Below are positions 7,741 to 16,166 of a DNA stretch of 64,000 bases, in pieces. The position numbers and the translations under genes are program-made. The notes below the pieces were generated by a model. It was not told the DNA's origin. It did no database searches and saw only the letters and a list, made by a program, of their open reading frames with translations. Numbering within the stretch: position 1 is the first letter of the stretch; each line of letters begins with the position of its first letter. Location: NCBI RefSeq assembly GCF_000382125.1, contig NZ_KB907546.1:62001-126000 (forward strand). Reading direction: 5' to 3'. The DNA comes from Eudoraea adriatica DSM 19308. GTDB taxonomy: Bacteria > Bacteroidota > Bacteroidia > Flavobacteriales > Flavobacteriaceae.

Positions 7741-8780
7741 ATCATCAATTTATTTATACCTCACTAACCAGAATTTCTGATTTGCCTGAAATTGAATTTA
7801 ATGTTGAAAAACTTCACAGGGAACATTGGGAAACCGGCGACTATGTTGTAAGTAAGATTCTGGATCCGGGAAGTAATACCTTAAATCTGGAGCTAATAAC
7901 CGGCAGAATGCGGGGAGTAATTGGAGGAGAATCTGTAGTTGGAGCTCTGGGCGAACGTTTCGCGACCCTGGAAGCCACAGGGACATGGCGTGAAGTAAAA
8001 GCCGACCTAAGGATGAATGTTTTAACCGGAGGTGGTCTGATGGGAAAACTTACCTCAAAATCTGTTTTTATACCAAACATGATGGAGGTAGATTATTCAG
8101 GTCACGTATTCAGGAATGGTAAAAAAGTTACCATGAATGATTTTGTGGAGACCGTTGAACCTATCCCTTTTAACACACCGGTAATCCTCTTTGTAGGAAC
8201 ATCTATGTCCGCAGGAAAAACTACTTCTGCCAGAATTGTAACCAATCTTTTTAAGGCTGCCGGATATAAGGTGGTAGGCGCCAAGTTAGCCGGTGCCGGA
8301 CGTTATAAAGATATTCTGGCAATTAAAGATGTGGGGGCAAATGCGGTTATGGATTTTGTGGATGTCGGACTTCCATCTTCGATTTGTGCGGCAGACGTTT
8401 ACAAGAAAAAATTAGATCAGTTATTGAGCAGGGTTCAGCATCAAAATGCCGATGTTGCAATTATTGAAATAGGTGCATCCCCTTTGGAGCCCTATAATGG
8501 TGATCTGGCGATAAACATATTAAGAGAACATATTAAATGCACAATACTAGCCGCTTCGGATCCATATGCGGTATACGGATTGATGAAAGCCTTTGAAATT
8601 GTTCCGGACATTGTTACCGGCATTGCCTCCAATACCCTGGCAGGCATCAATATGGTTGACAAACTTTGTAATGTGAAAGCACTGAATTTAATTGATTCTT
8701 CAACTACCGAGGAATTAATGAAGGTGTTGTCTGCAAAAACTGGGTTTTCTTTATCAGGAAGAAGAAATGTTTACGGTTAA
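7737..8780 (+). CDS. DUF1611 family P-loop protein (DgcN-like)
   Basis: 347 aa. An N-terminal domain (about 1-135) is followed by a P-loop GTSMSAGKTTSARIV (about 156-170) and an ATPase-like core with GAKLAGAGRYKD and VAIIEIGASPLEPYNGD. This architecture is DUF1611. Some members are named DgcN, a D-glutamate N-acetyltransferase of D-amino-acid catabolism, but that function is shown for few proteins and should not be assumed here. The usual partner DgcA (dipeptide-epimerase fold) is absent. The M20 hydrolase just upstream could fill a deacylase role. Start at 7737 overlaps the M20 stop (ATGA). Last gene of the operon. Confidence 0.78.
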   Translation: MNHQFIYTSLTRISDLPEIEFNVEKLHREHWETGDYVVSKILDPGSNTLNLELITGRMRGVIGGESVVGALGERFATLEATGTWREVKADLRMNVLTGGGLMGKLTSKSVFIPNMMEVDYSGHVFRNGKKVTMNDFVETVEPIPFNTPVILFVGTSMSAGKTTSARIVTNLFKAAGYKVVGAKLAGAGRYKDILAIKDVGANAVMDFVDVGLPSSICAADVYKKKLDQLLSRVQHQNADVAIIEIGASPLEPYNGDLAINILREHIKCTILAASDPYAVYGLMKAFEIVPDIVTGIASNTLAGINMVDKLCNVKALNLIDSSTTEELMKVLSAKTGFSLSGRRNVYG

Positions 8781-8792
8781 CGCCTGTATAAG

Positions 8793-8836
8793 CTGATAAA
8801 TATCATACGGTAATAATTTCGTGGGTTTTATCTTAG
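8793..8836 (+). promoter_or_regulatory. Crp/Fnr-like box and -7 element for the zinc-ribbon operon
   Basis: CTGAT-AAAT-ATCAT at 8793-8806, a 22-nt gap, then TATCTTAG at 8829-8836 (TAnnTT). It begins only 13 nt after the DUF1611 stop codon, so the operon downstream has its own promoter. The predicted start near 8842 rules out the ATG at 8839. Confidence 0.6.
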
Positions 8837-8862
8837 AAATGAAAAATAAAATTAGTTTAAGC

Positions 8863-9156
8863 ATGAAAGCTTCAGAAAAGAATATTTGTCAGAGTTGTGG
8901 TATGCCAATGAAAAATATGACAGATTTTGGGACCGATAGAGATGGAAGTATTAATACAGATTATTGCCATTATTGTTATGAAGATGGGGAATTCACCGAT
9001 CAAGGGATCAGCCTGGAAGAAAAAATGGCCAGGAATATCAGGATTGCCGAAAAACTGGGAATGTCCAAAACTACCGCATCTAAATTAGCCAGGAACACAC
9101 TTCCTAAACTGAGACGTTGGAGGAAATCAAGTAAAGCCAGACAAAATATGGAATAA
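8863..9156 (+). CDS. small zinc-ribbon protein
   Basis: 97 aa from the ATG at 8863, chosen because the predicted transcription start is near 8842. Two CxxC pairs (ICQSCGMPM and YCHYCYEDG) about 25 residues apart form a zinc ribbon of the 'putative zinc ribbon' family, followed by an amphipathic helix (ISLEEKMARNIRIAEKLG). The C-terminal third is very basic (LARNTLPKLRRWRK), which suggests nucleic-acid contact. Annotated relatives are often called transcriptional regulators without proof. First gene of a probable three-gene operon with the SRPBCC and membrane proteins. Confidence 0.75.
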   Translation: MKASEKNICQSCGMPMKNMTDFGTDRDGSINTDYCHYCYEDGEFTDQGISLEEKMARNIRIAEKLGMSKTTASKLARNTLPKLRRWRKSSKARQNME

Positions 9157-9172
9157 TGCTGAAAAGGTAAAG

Positions 9173-9898
9173 ATGGGAACAATTTTACTAGATGAACAAA
9201 GAAGAACACGCTTTACACTGCTTCAGATCATGGAAGGAGCAGAGGGAATACTTATAATTGTTGCTGCCTATTTAACCCTGTTTTTTAAACCATTAAGGGA
9301 TCGCTGGGGATTGAGCTCAAAGGAGGCTAATTCCACATTCCCAGGGGATCATTTAGTGCCACAGCCGCGCTCGGAGTTTGTTCATGCCATAGAAATTAAT
9401 GCCCCTGCAAGTTTGGTCTGGCCATGGATTGCGCAAATAGGGCAGGGAAGAGGTGGTTTTTATAGCTATGAGGCATTAGAAAATATATTTGGCTTGCAAA
9501 TCTATAATTCAGATAAAATTTTGCCTGAATTTCAACAACCCAAAATAGGCGATTTAATTCCTTTTAGTCCAAAGGATGCTTACCCGGTTGTAATTTATGA
9601 ACCTGGAAAAGCTATGGCTATTGAAAATTGGTATGATTTAAATAAAAGTTCTGTTTACAATCAGGCTTTGGAATCCCCTATGAACTATTTGCATCTAAGT
9701 TGGTTGTGGATGGTAGAGCCACTTGATGACAAAAGGTCCAGATTTATCTCCAGGAATAGGTTAGATTACAGTCCTTCCCTCAAAAACAGCTTACTATTCG
9801 GAATCCTGGGCGAACCTGTTGCGTTTGCTATGGACAGAAAAATGTGTTACGGCATAAAAAGAAGAGCGGAGAATTTATACAGGACTGCAGCGCAATAG
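9173..9898 (+). CDS. SRPBCC-fold protein with N-terminal hydrophobic helix
   Basis: 241 aa. A hydrophobic segment (about residues 20-40, EGAEGILIIVAAYLTLFFKP) precedes a START/SRPBCC-like domain (about 65-235). The opening strand AIEINAPASLVWPWIAQIGQGRGGFYSYEALENI is typical of the family, which binds hydrophobic ligands in a helix-grip cavity. 16 nt downstream of the zinc-ribbon gene. Ligand unknown; the hydrophobic helix suggests membrane association. Confidence 0.7.
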   Translation: MGTILLDEQRRTRFTLLQIMEGAEGILIIVAAYLTLFFKPLRDRWGLSSKEANSTFPGDHLVPQPRSEFVHAIEINAPASLVWPWIAQIGQGRGGFYSYEALENIFGLQIYNSDKILPEFQQPKIGDLIPFSPKDAYPVVIYEPGKAMAIENWYDLNKSSVYNQALESPMNYLHLSWLWMVEPLDDKRSRFISRNRLDYSPSLKNSLLFGILGEPVAFAMDRKMCYGIKRRAENLYRTAAQ

Positions 9899-9945
9899 TC
9901 ATTAATTCCATTAATTATTTTCTTTACCCGGAATATCATAGGCTC

Positions 9946-10611
9946 ATGAAATTAGATATACTTCCTGCAATTCCTAAACCCTCTATTTTGCTTTTACCCC
10001 TTGGTGGAATGCTGCTATTTGTTGTGCTGTATATTTTGGCAGCCCTGAATTACCCGGGAGGTTCATGGATTGTAATGGATCAGGAGGGATTCAATTTTTG
10101 GAACAATTATCTCTGTGATTTATTAGACCGGAATGCCATAAACGGAGAACTAAATCCTGCACGATTTTTTGCCAGAGCCTCATTGGGTGTACTATGTGTT
10201 AGCTTATTATTGTTGTGGTATTTCCTGCCGGGATTATTTTCAAAGAAAGGCATTAATGTTTTTGTAATGTGGCTGGCAGGTATTTTCTCGCTTGTGGTTA
10301 CAATGTCCCTCACATCAGGGACTCATGATATTACGGTGCGTATAGCCGGAATTTTTGGCGTGATAGCCTTTATAAGCTGTTTTATAGAATTATATAAAGC
10401 TAATTATTTCTTACTCGTTTATTTCGGTATTGCATGTCTGCTAATCTTTTTGGTTAATTATTATATATATGAAACAGGGACTTTTATACGAAGCCTTCCT
10501 GTTATCCAAAAGGTCACCTTTATTTCCTTTATCCTGTGGTTTGCTTTTTTGGATATTTCCTTCTATAAATTCGTGAAACTAAAAAACGATAAAATCAGGA
10601 TGAGTCATTAA
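9946..10611 (+). CDS. multi-pass membrane protein, unknown function
   Basis: 221 aa from the ATG at 9946; the frame is open earlier but overlaps the SRPBCC gene. About six hydrophobic segments (near residues 12-32, 78-98, 105-125, 135-155, 160-180, 190-210), with a soluble loop after the first that contains FWNNYLCDLLDRNAINGELNPAR in two pieces. The layout resembles DUF998-type membrane proteins, but I cannot confirm the family. Probably co-transcribed with the two preceding genes. Confidence 0.6.
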   Translation: MKLDILPAIPKPSILLLPLGGMLLFVVLYILAALNYPGGSWIVMDQEGFNFWNNYLCDLLDRNAINGELNPARFFARASLGVLCVSLLLLWYFLPGLFSKKGINVFVMWLAGIFSLVVTMSLTSGTHDITVRIAGIFGVIAFISCFIELYKANYFLLVYFGIACLLIFLVNYYIYETGTFIRSLPVIQKVTFISFILWFAFLDISFYKFVKLKNDKIRMSH

Positions 10612-10843
10612 TAAGAGTCTGAATTTCAAGTCTTTCCGGGTATTACGAAGAATTGCCGAATCTCTTTTTTTAGAAGCTTAAATGTTTTGTTAAGGCTTAT
10701 ATATTTCGTAACTTTAAAAGAGCCGTTTCCCGGCCCGAACATGGACTTTTTCCTGCAGTTCTATTGCTTATAGGAGTAAAAAATAAAGAATGAATCTTAG
10801 GAATTATTTATAGGAAAATTATATATAACTTAAAAATTGCATT

Positions 10844-11590
10844 ATGAACCCACTATTTGTATTTACCATAGTTTTAGTACTTTTTCTGTTTGCTGGTATA
10901 AGAATAGTCTATGAGTATAAAAGAGCATTAAAATTCCGGTTCGGTAAATATGTAAAAACATTAAAGCCTGGTTTCAGGTGGATAATACCTATTGTAGATA
11001 CCATTCAGGTTGTGGATATCAGGGTGATAACCATTAATATTGTTTCTCAGGAAGTAATGACCGAGGATAACGTACCATGCAGTATAGATGGGGTGGTATT
11101 CTTTAAGATATATGATCCTGAAAAGGCTGTTTTGGAGGTCGAGGAATTTTCCTTTGCCATAACACAACTTTCTCAGGCCGCATTGCGGGACGTTTGCGGG
11201 AAGGTAGAACTGGATACAATTTTATCTAAACGTGAGGAAATGGGTAAGAATATCAAGACCATAGTGGAACAGGAAACTCATGAATGGGGGATAGAAATTA
11301 TAGATGTTAAAATTAAAGATATCCAACTGCCTGAAAACATGAGGCGCATGATGGCTAACCAGGCTGAAGCCGAAAGATCCAGAAGAGCAAGAATCATTTT
11401 GGCTCAGGCTGAAGAACAGGCTGCAGGGAAACTTCTGGAAGCAGGCCTGCAAATAGATAAGTCGCCTTCTGCAATAAAGCTGAGGTTATATCAGACATTA
11501 TCCAATATTGCAGCGGAAAAAAATTCTACAATCCTTTTTCCATTTCCGGAAGAGGTTTTACCCAGAACACCTAAAAAAAAGGACTCTTAG
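10844..11590 (+). CDS. slipin/stomatin-like SPFH-domain protein
   Basis: 248 aa. N-terminal membrane hairpin or segment (residues 3-20), then an SPFH/band-7 domain (FRFGKYVKTLKPGFRWIIPIVDTIQVVDIR, about 27-190). A C-terminal helix follows (NQAEAERSRRARIILAQAEEQ). Length and motif order match bacterial slipins, which build oligomeric scaffolds in membrane microdomains. No adjacent NfeD gene is seen. It is monocistronic: 232 nt upstream contain no recognisable Crp/Fnr-like box. Position inside the stress island suggests, but does not show, a role in membrane stress. Confidence 0.88.
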   Translation: MNPLFVFTIVLVLFLFAGIRIVYEYKRALKFRFGKYVKTLKPGFRWIIPIVDTIQVVDIRVITINIVSQEVMTEDNVPCSIDGVVFFKIYDPEKAVLEVEEFSFAITQLSQAALRDVCGKVELDTILSKREEMGKNIKTIVEQETHEWGIEIIDVKIKDIQLPENMRRMMANQAEAERSRRARIILAQAEEQAAGKLLEAGLQIDKSPSAIKLRLYQTLSNIAAEKNSTILFPFPEEVLPRTPKKKDS

Positions 11591-11612
11591 AAAATTGATC
11601 TTAAAGAAAGCA

Positions 11613-11657
11613 CAGGCTCCGGAATCAGGAATTCGAAAGACCTTATTCAGGAGCCTG
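11613..11657. terminator. hairpin between convergent slipin and phosphoesterase genes
   Basis: CAGGCTCC (11613-11620) pairs with GGAGCCTG (11650-11657). Shorter inner matches (GAAT/ATTC, AGG/CCT) extend the stem with bulges. No clear T-run follows, so termination is only probable from its place between two gene ends. Confidence 0.4.
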
Positions 11658-11698
11658 ATGTATTATCGCCTCCACCTTAAATTTTGAGCAATAACACT

Positions 11699-12763
11699 TT
11701 AATATCCTTTACGGTCATAGGCACCGAAAAGTTCAGGGTCTAGTCCTTTTCGATCAAATATGCCTTTCAGCGCAATATTACCCATCTGAGGACCGTCCTT
11801 TGTCATAGTCACCCACATAACATGATCTACATTTCCAGGACCATCATGGTGGAACGAAGCACCTGCCGGACCCATAGTTATGTACTCATAACCATTGATG
11901 TTATCATAGTCATAATAGTGCAGGTGTCCTCCGAAAAATGTATGTTCCCTGTCTTTCACCATTTCTTCTATTGTTTTAAAACTCTCCGAAGGATTTTCCC
12001 AGCAAGGCTCGTGCATAAAGAAAAACGTCCAGCGCACATCGGTATTTTCTGCCAATGTCTTTTTAATCCAGTCTAATTGTTTTTCAGGGAATTCAACAGG
12101 TTGTCCCAAAGCTGCAATTACTGCCTCACTGGTCATAAATTCTTCCAGTAATTTACTAGCTGCTTCCGGATCCTCTAACTTAAGTTTGTTGTACTTTTTG
12201 AGGTCTTCTTTTATGCTCTCCGGTGGTGCAGGCCTTGAACCGTCTTCACTATTTAGAACCATGAATAGTACATCCCTATAAACAAAATGGTAGTAGTCAA
12301 TACCATACCTCTCTATCCACACCTCTTTTGTTTCCGGAGTACTTACATCGTGATTGCCGATAGTACGAAAGAAAGGCATTTCTAGCTCATTTAAAAAATG
12401 GTCCGCTTCATCCCACATATTGTTCAAATCAGCCCTGTCCTCAGGATACCCTTCAATCATATCACCAACATTGATAACAAACTCTGGCTGCAAGAGGTTG
12501 ATCTGATCCACGGCAAGCTTGAATGTGCCTTCAGGATTTGCACCTCCTGTGCGGTCGCCAATAATTGCAAATTGAAAGTTATCAGGGTCATTCTTGAAAT
12601 CTTTTGCTGTCCAGGGTTTGTGTGTGGATAATACCTGTTCATCATATTCGAATACAGAAATATTTTCATTGGTTTTCTGTACTTTTTGAGTGCACGCAAA
12701 AAGCATTGTACTCATTATAAAAATTAGGCTTGTTTTACTGTATAATAATTTTTTGCTGTTCAT
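11699..12763 (-). CDS. metallophosphoesterase lipoprotein
   Basis: 354 aa. Lipoprotein signal with lipobox MLFAC (Cys about 24). A calcineurin-like phosphoesterase domain follows with the motif series FAIIGDRTGG (first metal Asp), NVGDMIEG, TIGNHDVS, FFMHEP and FFGGHLHYYD. All metal-binding blocks are recognisable, although the usual first DxH is DRT. It should act in the periplasm or outer membrane on phosphate esters or nucleotides. Substrate unknown. Last gene of a minus-strand set (WG protein, SDR, DUF5661, this gene) with short gaps, probably read from the box at 14568. Confidence 0.82.
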   Translation of the reverse strand: MNSKKLLYSKTSLIFIMSTMLFACTQKVQKTNENISVFEYDEQVLSTHKPWTAKDFKNDPDNFQFAIIGDRTGGANPEGTFKLAVDQINLLQPEFVINVGDMIEGYPEDRADLNNMWDEADHFLNELEMPFFRTIGNHDVSTPETKEVWIERYGIDYYHFVYRDVLFMVLNSEDGSRPAPPESIKEDLKKYNKLKLEDPEAASKLLEEFMTSEAVIAALGQPVEFPEKQLDWIKKTLAENTDVRWTFFFMHEPCWENPSESFKTIEEMVKDREHTFFGGHLHYYDYDNINGYEYITMGPAGASFHHDGPGNVDHVMWVTMTKDGPQMGNIALKGIFDRKGLDPELFGAYDRKGY

Positions 12764-12774
12764 AGTATTTGTTT

Positions 12775-13047
12775 TTAATGCACTTTATTTAAATCCCAAA
12801 AGTTTTCGGCTTCTTTTTCCATTTTCTCCAACCTGGTGTAGTAATCCGGAAATTCTTTTAAATGCGCCCATGCAATTTTCCCGGTAAGGTATTTGTCGTC
12901 ATCGGTAACATTGGTTTCCGGAAATCGTGTGCCGTGTTCAAATTCTACATTAATTCCATCGGTAAACTCATCCAGACTTACCTCTTCCCAATTGATGCCT
13001 AGAGATTCTCCAATCTCTTTGGCCTCATGTTTTTTAATTTTTTTCAT
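12775..13047 (-). CDS. DUF5661 family small protein
   Basis: 90 aa from the ATG at 13047; six more residues are possible from 13065. The signature is GTRFPETNVTDDDKYLTGKI, followed by AWAHLKEFPDYYTRL, which I recognise from DUF5661. Acidic, soluble, no known activity. 11 nt upstream of the phosphoesterase start and downstream of the SDR gene, so very likely part of that operon. DUF5661 proteins often sit among stress genes, which fits here. Confidence 0.75.
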   Translation of the reverse strand: MKKIKKHEAKEIGESLGINWEEVSLDEFTDGINVEFEHGTRFPETNVTDDDKYLTGKIAWAHLKEFPDYYTRLEKMEKEAENFWDLNKVH

Positions 13048-13098
13048 TTTCCTTATTATTTTCAAAAATTTCTTATCGGCTTGTGGAGGGCATCTTTT

Positions 13099-13860
13099 TT
13101 AACCGGCCATTAATCCCCCATCTATGACGTAAGTGCTGCCGTTTACATATTTGCTTTCATCCGAAGCGAGGAATAAAACAAGATTTGCAATTTCTATAGG
13201 TTCAGCATACCGTGAGAATGGCACAATTGCCTCAAATCCTTTTTTTACCTCTTCCGTATTATCAGGGGAAATATCTGTTTCAATACGCCGCATCATTTGT
13301 GTATTTACCGGCCCGGGATGTACCGTATTTACGCGTATATTCCTGTCTGCAAATTCTAATGCAGCCACTCTCATTATCCCTATAACGCCATGTTTGCTGG
13401 TTACATAGGCGCCCAGATCCTTAAATCCTTTTAGTCCGGCAACGGATGATGTTATGATCACGGAGCCGCCCTCAACCATTTTCGGGATGACGTATTTACA
13501 TCCATACCAAACGCCTTTAAGATTTATGGCAATTACCTTATCAAATATTTCGTTCGGATAGTTTTCCAGAGAACTCGAGGTTCCTTCGATTCCCGCATTA
13601 TTAAAGAACAGGTTTATTTTTCCAAACCTGGACAGGGTTTCAGAAGTGTATCGTTCTACATCAGCAGGATTAGATACATCAGCCACACAATAGGCCAGAT
13701 TAGAAGAATTCAGTTCTTCGGAGGTCGATTGCAGCTTTTCTTTGTTAATGTCTACCAGCATAACACTTGCCCCTTCCTCAAGAAACAATGCAGCTGTACT
13801 CTTGCCTATTCCCGCAGCTCCTCCGGTAATAATGGCAACTTTATCTTTTAATCGTTTCAT
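13099..13860 (-). CDS. SDR family oxidoreductase
   Basis: 253-aa classical short-chain dehydrogenase. NAD(P)-binding TGGAAGIGKSTA (residues 11-22), FNNAGIEG, catalytic Ser in IITSSVAG, and YVTSKHG with the intact Tyr-x3-Lys. C-terminal VNGSTYVIDGGLMAG is typical. VDINKEK after the second strand (Asp) favours NAD over NADP. Cytoplasmic; alcohol or ketone substrate unknown. 8 nt from the WG-repeat gene upstream, so co-transcribed. Confidence 0.88.
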   Translation of the reverse strand: MKRLKDKVAIITGGAAGIGKSTAALFLEEGASVMLVDINKEKLQSTSEELNSSNLAYCVADVSNPADVERYTSETLSRFGKINLFFNNAGIEGTSSSLENYPNEIFDKVIAINLKGVWYGCKYVIPKMVEGGSVIITSSVAGLKGFKDLGAYVTSKHGVIGIMRVAALEFADRNIRVNTVHPGPVNTQMMRRIETDISPDNTEEVKKGFEAIVPFSRYAEPIEIANLVLFLASDESKYVNGSTYVIDGGLMAG

Positions 13861-13868
13861 AATGGTAG

Positions 13869-14501
13869 TTATAGATCAAGGTTTCGTATTTCCCACTTAT
13901 TTGTTGGAGATTTTACTGCTAAAGTATTGACAGATAAAAACTTAGCACGCAGTTCAGGCAATTCATACCGTCTTTTAGACATCGAAATTCCATCTCTCTT
14001 ATTTATTAGCAGCATAATATCGCCTGCGGTATCTAAAAGAACTTCACTAAATTTATAATCATAGATGTTCAACTGGAAATTGTTTTTGCCTCTGAAGTCT
14101 TTTGTAACAAGAATGCCAACGGCAAATCCTTCGTTGAACTCTGTTAGATTCAAATATTCGGGCTCTATTGTTACTTTACCTTCAGTATTTATAAAACCAT
14201 AGATTGGAATCTCCTCTTCTTCCATGATTTTTTTAATCATACATCGGCCATTTTTAAATTGAGGGAAACGAATCCCGCTTACATCATTAATCGAAGTATT
14301 AGCTGCGCTGTTCCAAACAAGGTCATCCCTGAATTCTATTACTAATTTCCCTTCTTTATTGATAAACCCCCATTCATTTCCCTTTCTTATAGCTGCTAAC
14401 CCTTCGCTAAATGGGGCTATTTCATCAATTCCCGTGAGCTCTTGTGCAAAGAGTATAAAAGGTAACAGGACTAAAGCGCAAAGCGTGAATAATTTTTTCA
14501 T
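13869..14501 (-). CDS. WG-repeat protein, secreted
   Basis: 210 aa. Signal peptide MKKLFTLCALVLLPFILFAQ with cleavage after the Ala before Gln. At least two WG-type repeats are visible (NEWGFINKEGKLVIEF near residue 43 and IYGFINTEGKVTIEPEY near 95); the C-terminal half is degenerate. WG repeats build beta propeller-like or linear binding surfaces; no activity is known. First gene after the Crp/Fnr-like box at 14568-14581. Confidence 0.75.
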   Translation of the reverse strand: MKKLFTLCALVLLPFILFAQELTGIDEIAPFSEGLAAIRKGNEWGFINKEGKLVIEFRDDLVWNSAANTSINDVSGIRFPQFKNGRCMIKKIMEEEEIPIYGFINTEGKVTIEPEYLNLTEFNEGFAVGILVTKDFRGKNNFQLNIYDYKFSEVLLDTAGDIMLLINKRDGISMSKRRYELPELRAKFLSVNTLAVKSPTNKWEIRNLDL

Positions 14502-14567
14502 GTGTGTTCGTTTTTATTTAAAGGTGTTGATTACAACACCAGATTAAGTTGTTTTTACCTGGTAAAA

Positions 14568-14581
14568 ATGACCTGAGTCAT
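14568..14581 (-). promoter_or_regulatory. Crp/Fnr-like box before the WG-repeat operon
   Basis: ATGAC-CTGA-GTCAT, same 5-4-5 repeat as the other boxes, 66 nt before the WG start. The -7 element is weak: the best candidate on the minus strand is TAATCTGG (14546-14539) with a 21-nt gap, the only departure from the 22-nt rule. Confidence 0.5.
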
Positions 14582-14655
14582 TCCAAATACAAGATACAGA
14601 CTACATTTACCCAATAATTTAACCGGCTTAGGGTGTACCAGTGTCTTCTTATATT

Positions 14656-15111
14656 TTAAAACATAATATTTGAATAAATCATGCTTTTGAGATCCTTAGG
14701 TAGTCCATCTCTGATATCTTCCATTTCTCCCAGGGAAATGTATTTTCTAAGATATATAAAGGTTGTATCTATATACTGCTCAGCCACTTCATCGCTGTAT
14801 TCAAAATCATTGATGGCAGCCGGACCGTCGTACTTTCTCACAAGGTCTATAAATTCTGCCATTTGTTTTATTTTCAATTTCTGCTTACCCCTAAGCGTCC
14901 ATCCGTTTACGTAAACCGCTTTTAAAAACATTGGTAATTGTGCAATGAATTGCAATGATTCCTCAATAGTAATAATATCACGCAGGCTATGGAGAATAGC
15001 AGCTAATATCCTTCCCGCCTTTTCAGTGTCTTTGCCAAGATTCATTTCCTTGGTGTATTCCTTTAGAAAGGTATTTCCCTCTGTTGCATATTTATTAAAA
15101 TTTAGTGCCAT
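14656..15111 (-). CDS. DUF2267 domain protein
   Basis: 151 aa, a single helical domain. AGRILAAILHSLRDIITIEESLQFIAQLPMFLKAVYVNGW (in two pieces, residues about 31-71) is the recognisable DUF2267 block, and a C-terminal helical pair follows. Members occur near universal stress proteins and Hsp20 genes in many bacteria; no biochemical role is known to me. Monocistronic, read from the box at 15136-15179 and divergent from the three-gene USP cluster. Confidence 0.8.
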   Translation of the reverse strand: MALNFNKYATEGNTFLKEYTKEMNLGKDTEKAGRILAAILHSLRDIITIEESLQFIAQLPMFLKAVYVNGWTLRGKQKLKIKQMAEFIDLVRKYDGPAAINDFEYSDEVAEQYIDTTFIYLRKYISLGEMEDIRDGLPKDLKSMIYSNIMF

Positions 15112-15135
15112 GATCGTAGTTTTTAATGTGAACCC

Positions 15136-15179
15136 TAAAGTTGAGGATCAACATCAACAATACAAATGATCTTGGTCAT
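15136..15179 (-). promoter_or_regulatory. Crp/Fnr-like box and -7 element for the DUF2267 gene
   Basis: Plus-strand ATGAT-CTTG-GTCAT at 15166-15179. 22 nt later on the minus strand lies CAACTTTA (15143-15136), which keeps A and TTT of the -7 consensus. Confidence 0.55.
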
Positions 15180-15242
15180 CTAAAACCTTATTTTTCAATT
15201 CTCAATTGTTAACTGTTTCCAATTCTTTTTTAAAAAACACTA

Positions 15243-15286
15243 CTGATTAATATCATAGTTAACATCCCGGATGCTCAGTAATTTTG
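15243..15286 (+). promoter_or_regulatory. Crp/Fnr-like box and -7 element for the tandem USP genes
   Basis: CTGAT-TAAT-ATCAT at 15243-15256, exactly 22 nt, then TAATTTTG at 15279-15286, a full match to TAnnTTTG. The start codon at 15306 follows after about 14 nt of leader. This is the cleanest example of the arrangement. Confidence 0.68.
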
Positions 15287-15305
15287 AGTTATAAACACCT
15301 GTATT

Positions 15306-16157
15306 ATGAACATTCTTCTTCCAACCGATTTTTCTAAAAATTCCGGGAACGCTATAGCTTACGCGATGGAGTTATTTAAAAATGAAAAATGTGACTTTTT
15401 TTTCCTTCATACGTATACTCCTTCATTTTACAGAATGGATTATATGTTGGGAGGGCCTTTGTTTAGTGCTATTCCTGATTCTGGTGTTGATATCTCGCTT
15501 GCAGGTTTAGAAAAAACATTGAAAGATGTAAAGAAAACCTATAAAAACCCAAAACATACCTATACCATTATTTCAGCCTTTAATACTCTCACAGATGAAA
15601 TCAATGAGGTAACAGTAGAAAAGGAAATTGATATGGTCGTGATGGGAACACAGGGCGCAACAGGTGCCAAAGAGATTTTTCTCGGAACTAATACGGTCTA
15701 TGCTCTACGCAAGGCTATTGCACCGGTTCTAGTGATTCCGGAAAGCTATACCTTCCAAAAAATTAAAAGGATATTACTGCCATCAGATTATTTAACGAAT
15801 TATAAGCAAAACGAATTGAGCATGGTTATTAAAATGGCCAAAATGAACAAAGCAGAACTTATTGTTTTACATGTAAAAGAGGAGTATGATCTGACCGCGG
15901 GGCAACAGGAAAATAAAATGGCTCTCTATCAAAGTTTTGCCGGTTTGTCTACAACATTTACAGAATTAAAAGGTAGTATAATGCCAGATGCAATTTTAGA
16001 TTATGTCAAAAATAATGAGATTGATCTCCTGATGATGATGAATAGAAAACATTCATTTTTTGAAAGGCTTTTTGAACGACAAAATGTAGATCAGATAGGT
16101 TTTCATATAAAAATACCGTTCCTGGTTATCAGAGATACAGCTAAGGTTATTAAATAA
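15306..16157 (+). CDS. universal stress protein, two domains (tandem 1)
   Basis: 283 aa. The first Usp domain opens with MNILLPTDFSKNSGNA and carries ATP motif GTQGATGAKEIFLGT (residues about 115-129). The second domain (about 150-283) begins KIKRILLPSDYLTNY and lacks the motif. First of three consecutive paralogues on the plus strand, 9 nt before the next. Predicted to bind ATP in the cytoplasm during stress or arrest. Confidence 0.9.
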   Translation: MNILLPTDFSKNSGNAIAYAMELFKNEKCDFFFLHTYTPSFYRMDYMLGGPLFSAIPDSGVDISLAGLEKTLKDVKKTYKNPKHTYTIISAFNTLTDEINEVTVEKEIDMVVMGTQGATGAKEIFLGTNTVYALRKAIAPVLVIPESYTFQKIKRILLPSDYLTNYKQNELSMVIKMAKMNKAELIVLHVKEEYDLTAGQQENKMALYQSFAGLSTTFTELKGSIMPDAILDYVKNNEIDLLMMMNRKHSFFERLFERQNVDQIGFHIKIPFLVIRDTAKVIK

Positions 16158-16166
16158 GAGATTCAG

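Noticed and set aside
10790-10803. possible box before the slipin gene (ATGA half only) 22 nt from TAACTTAA
   Set aside because: The second half-site does not match, and the leader would be almost absent.
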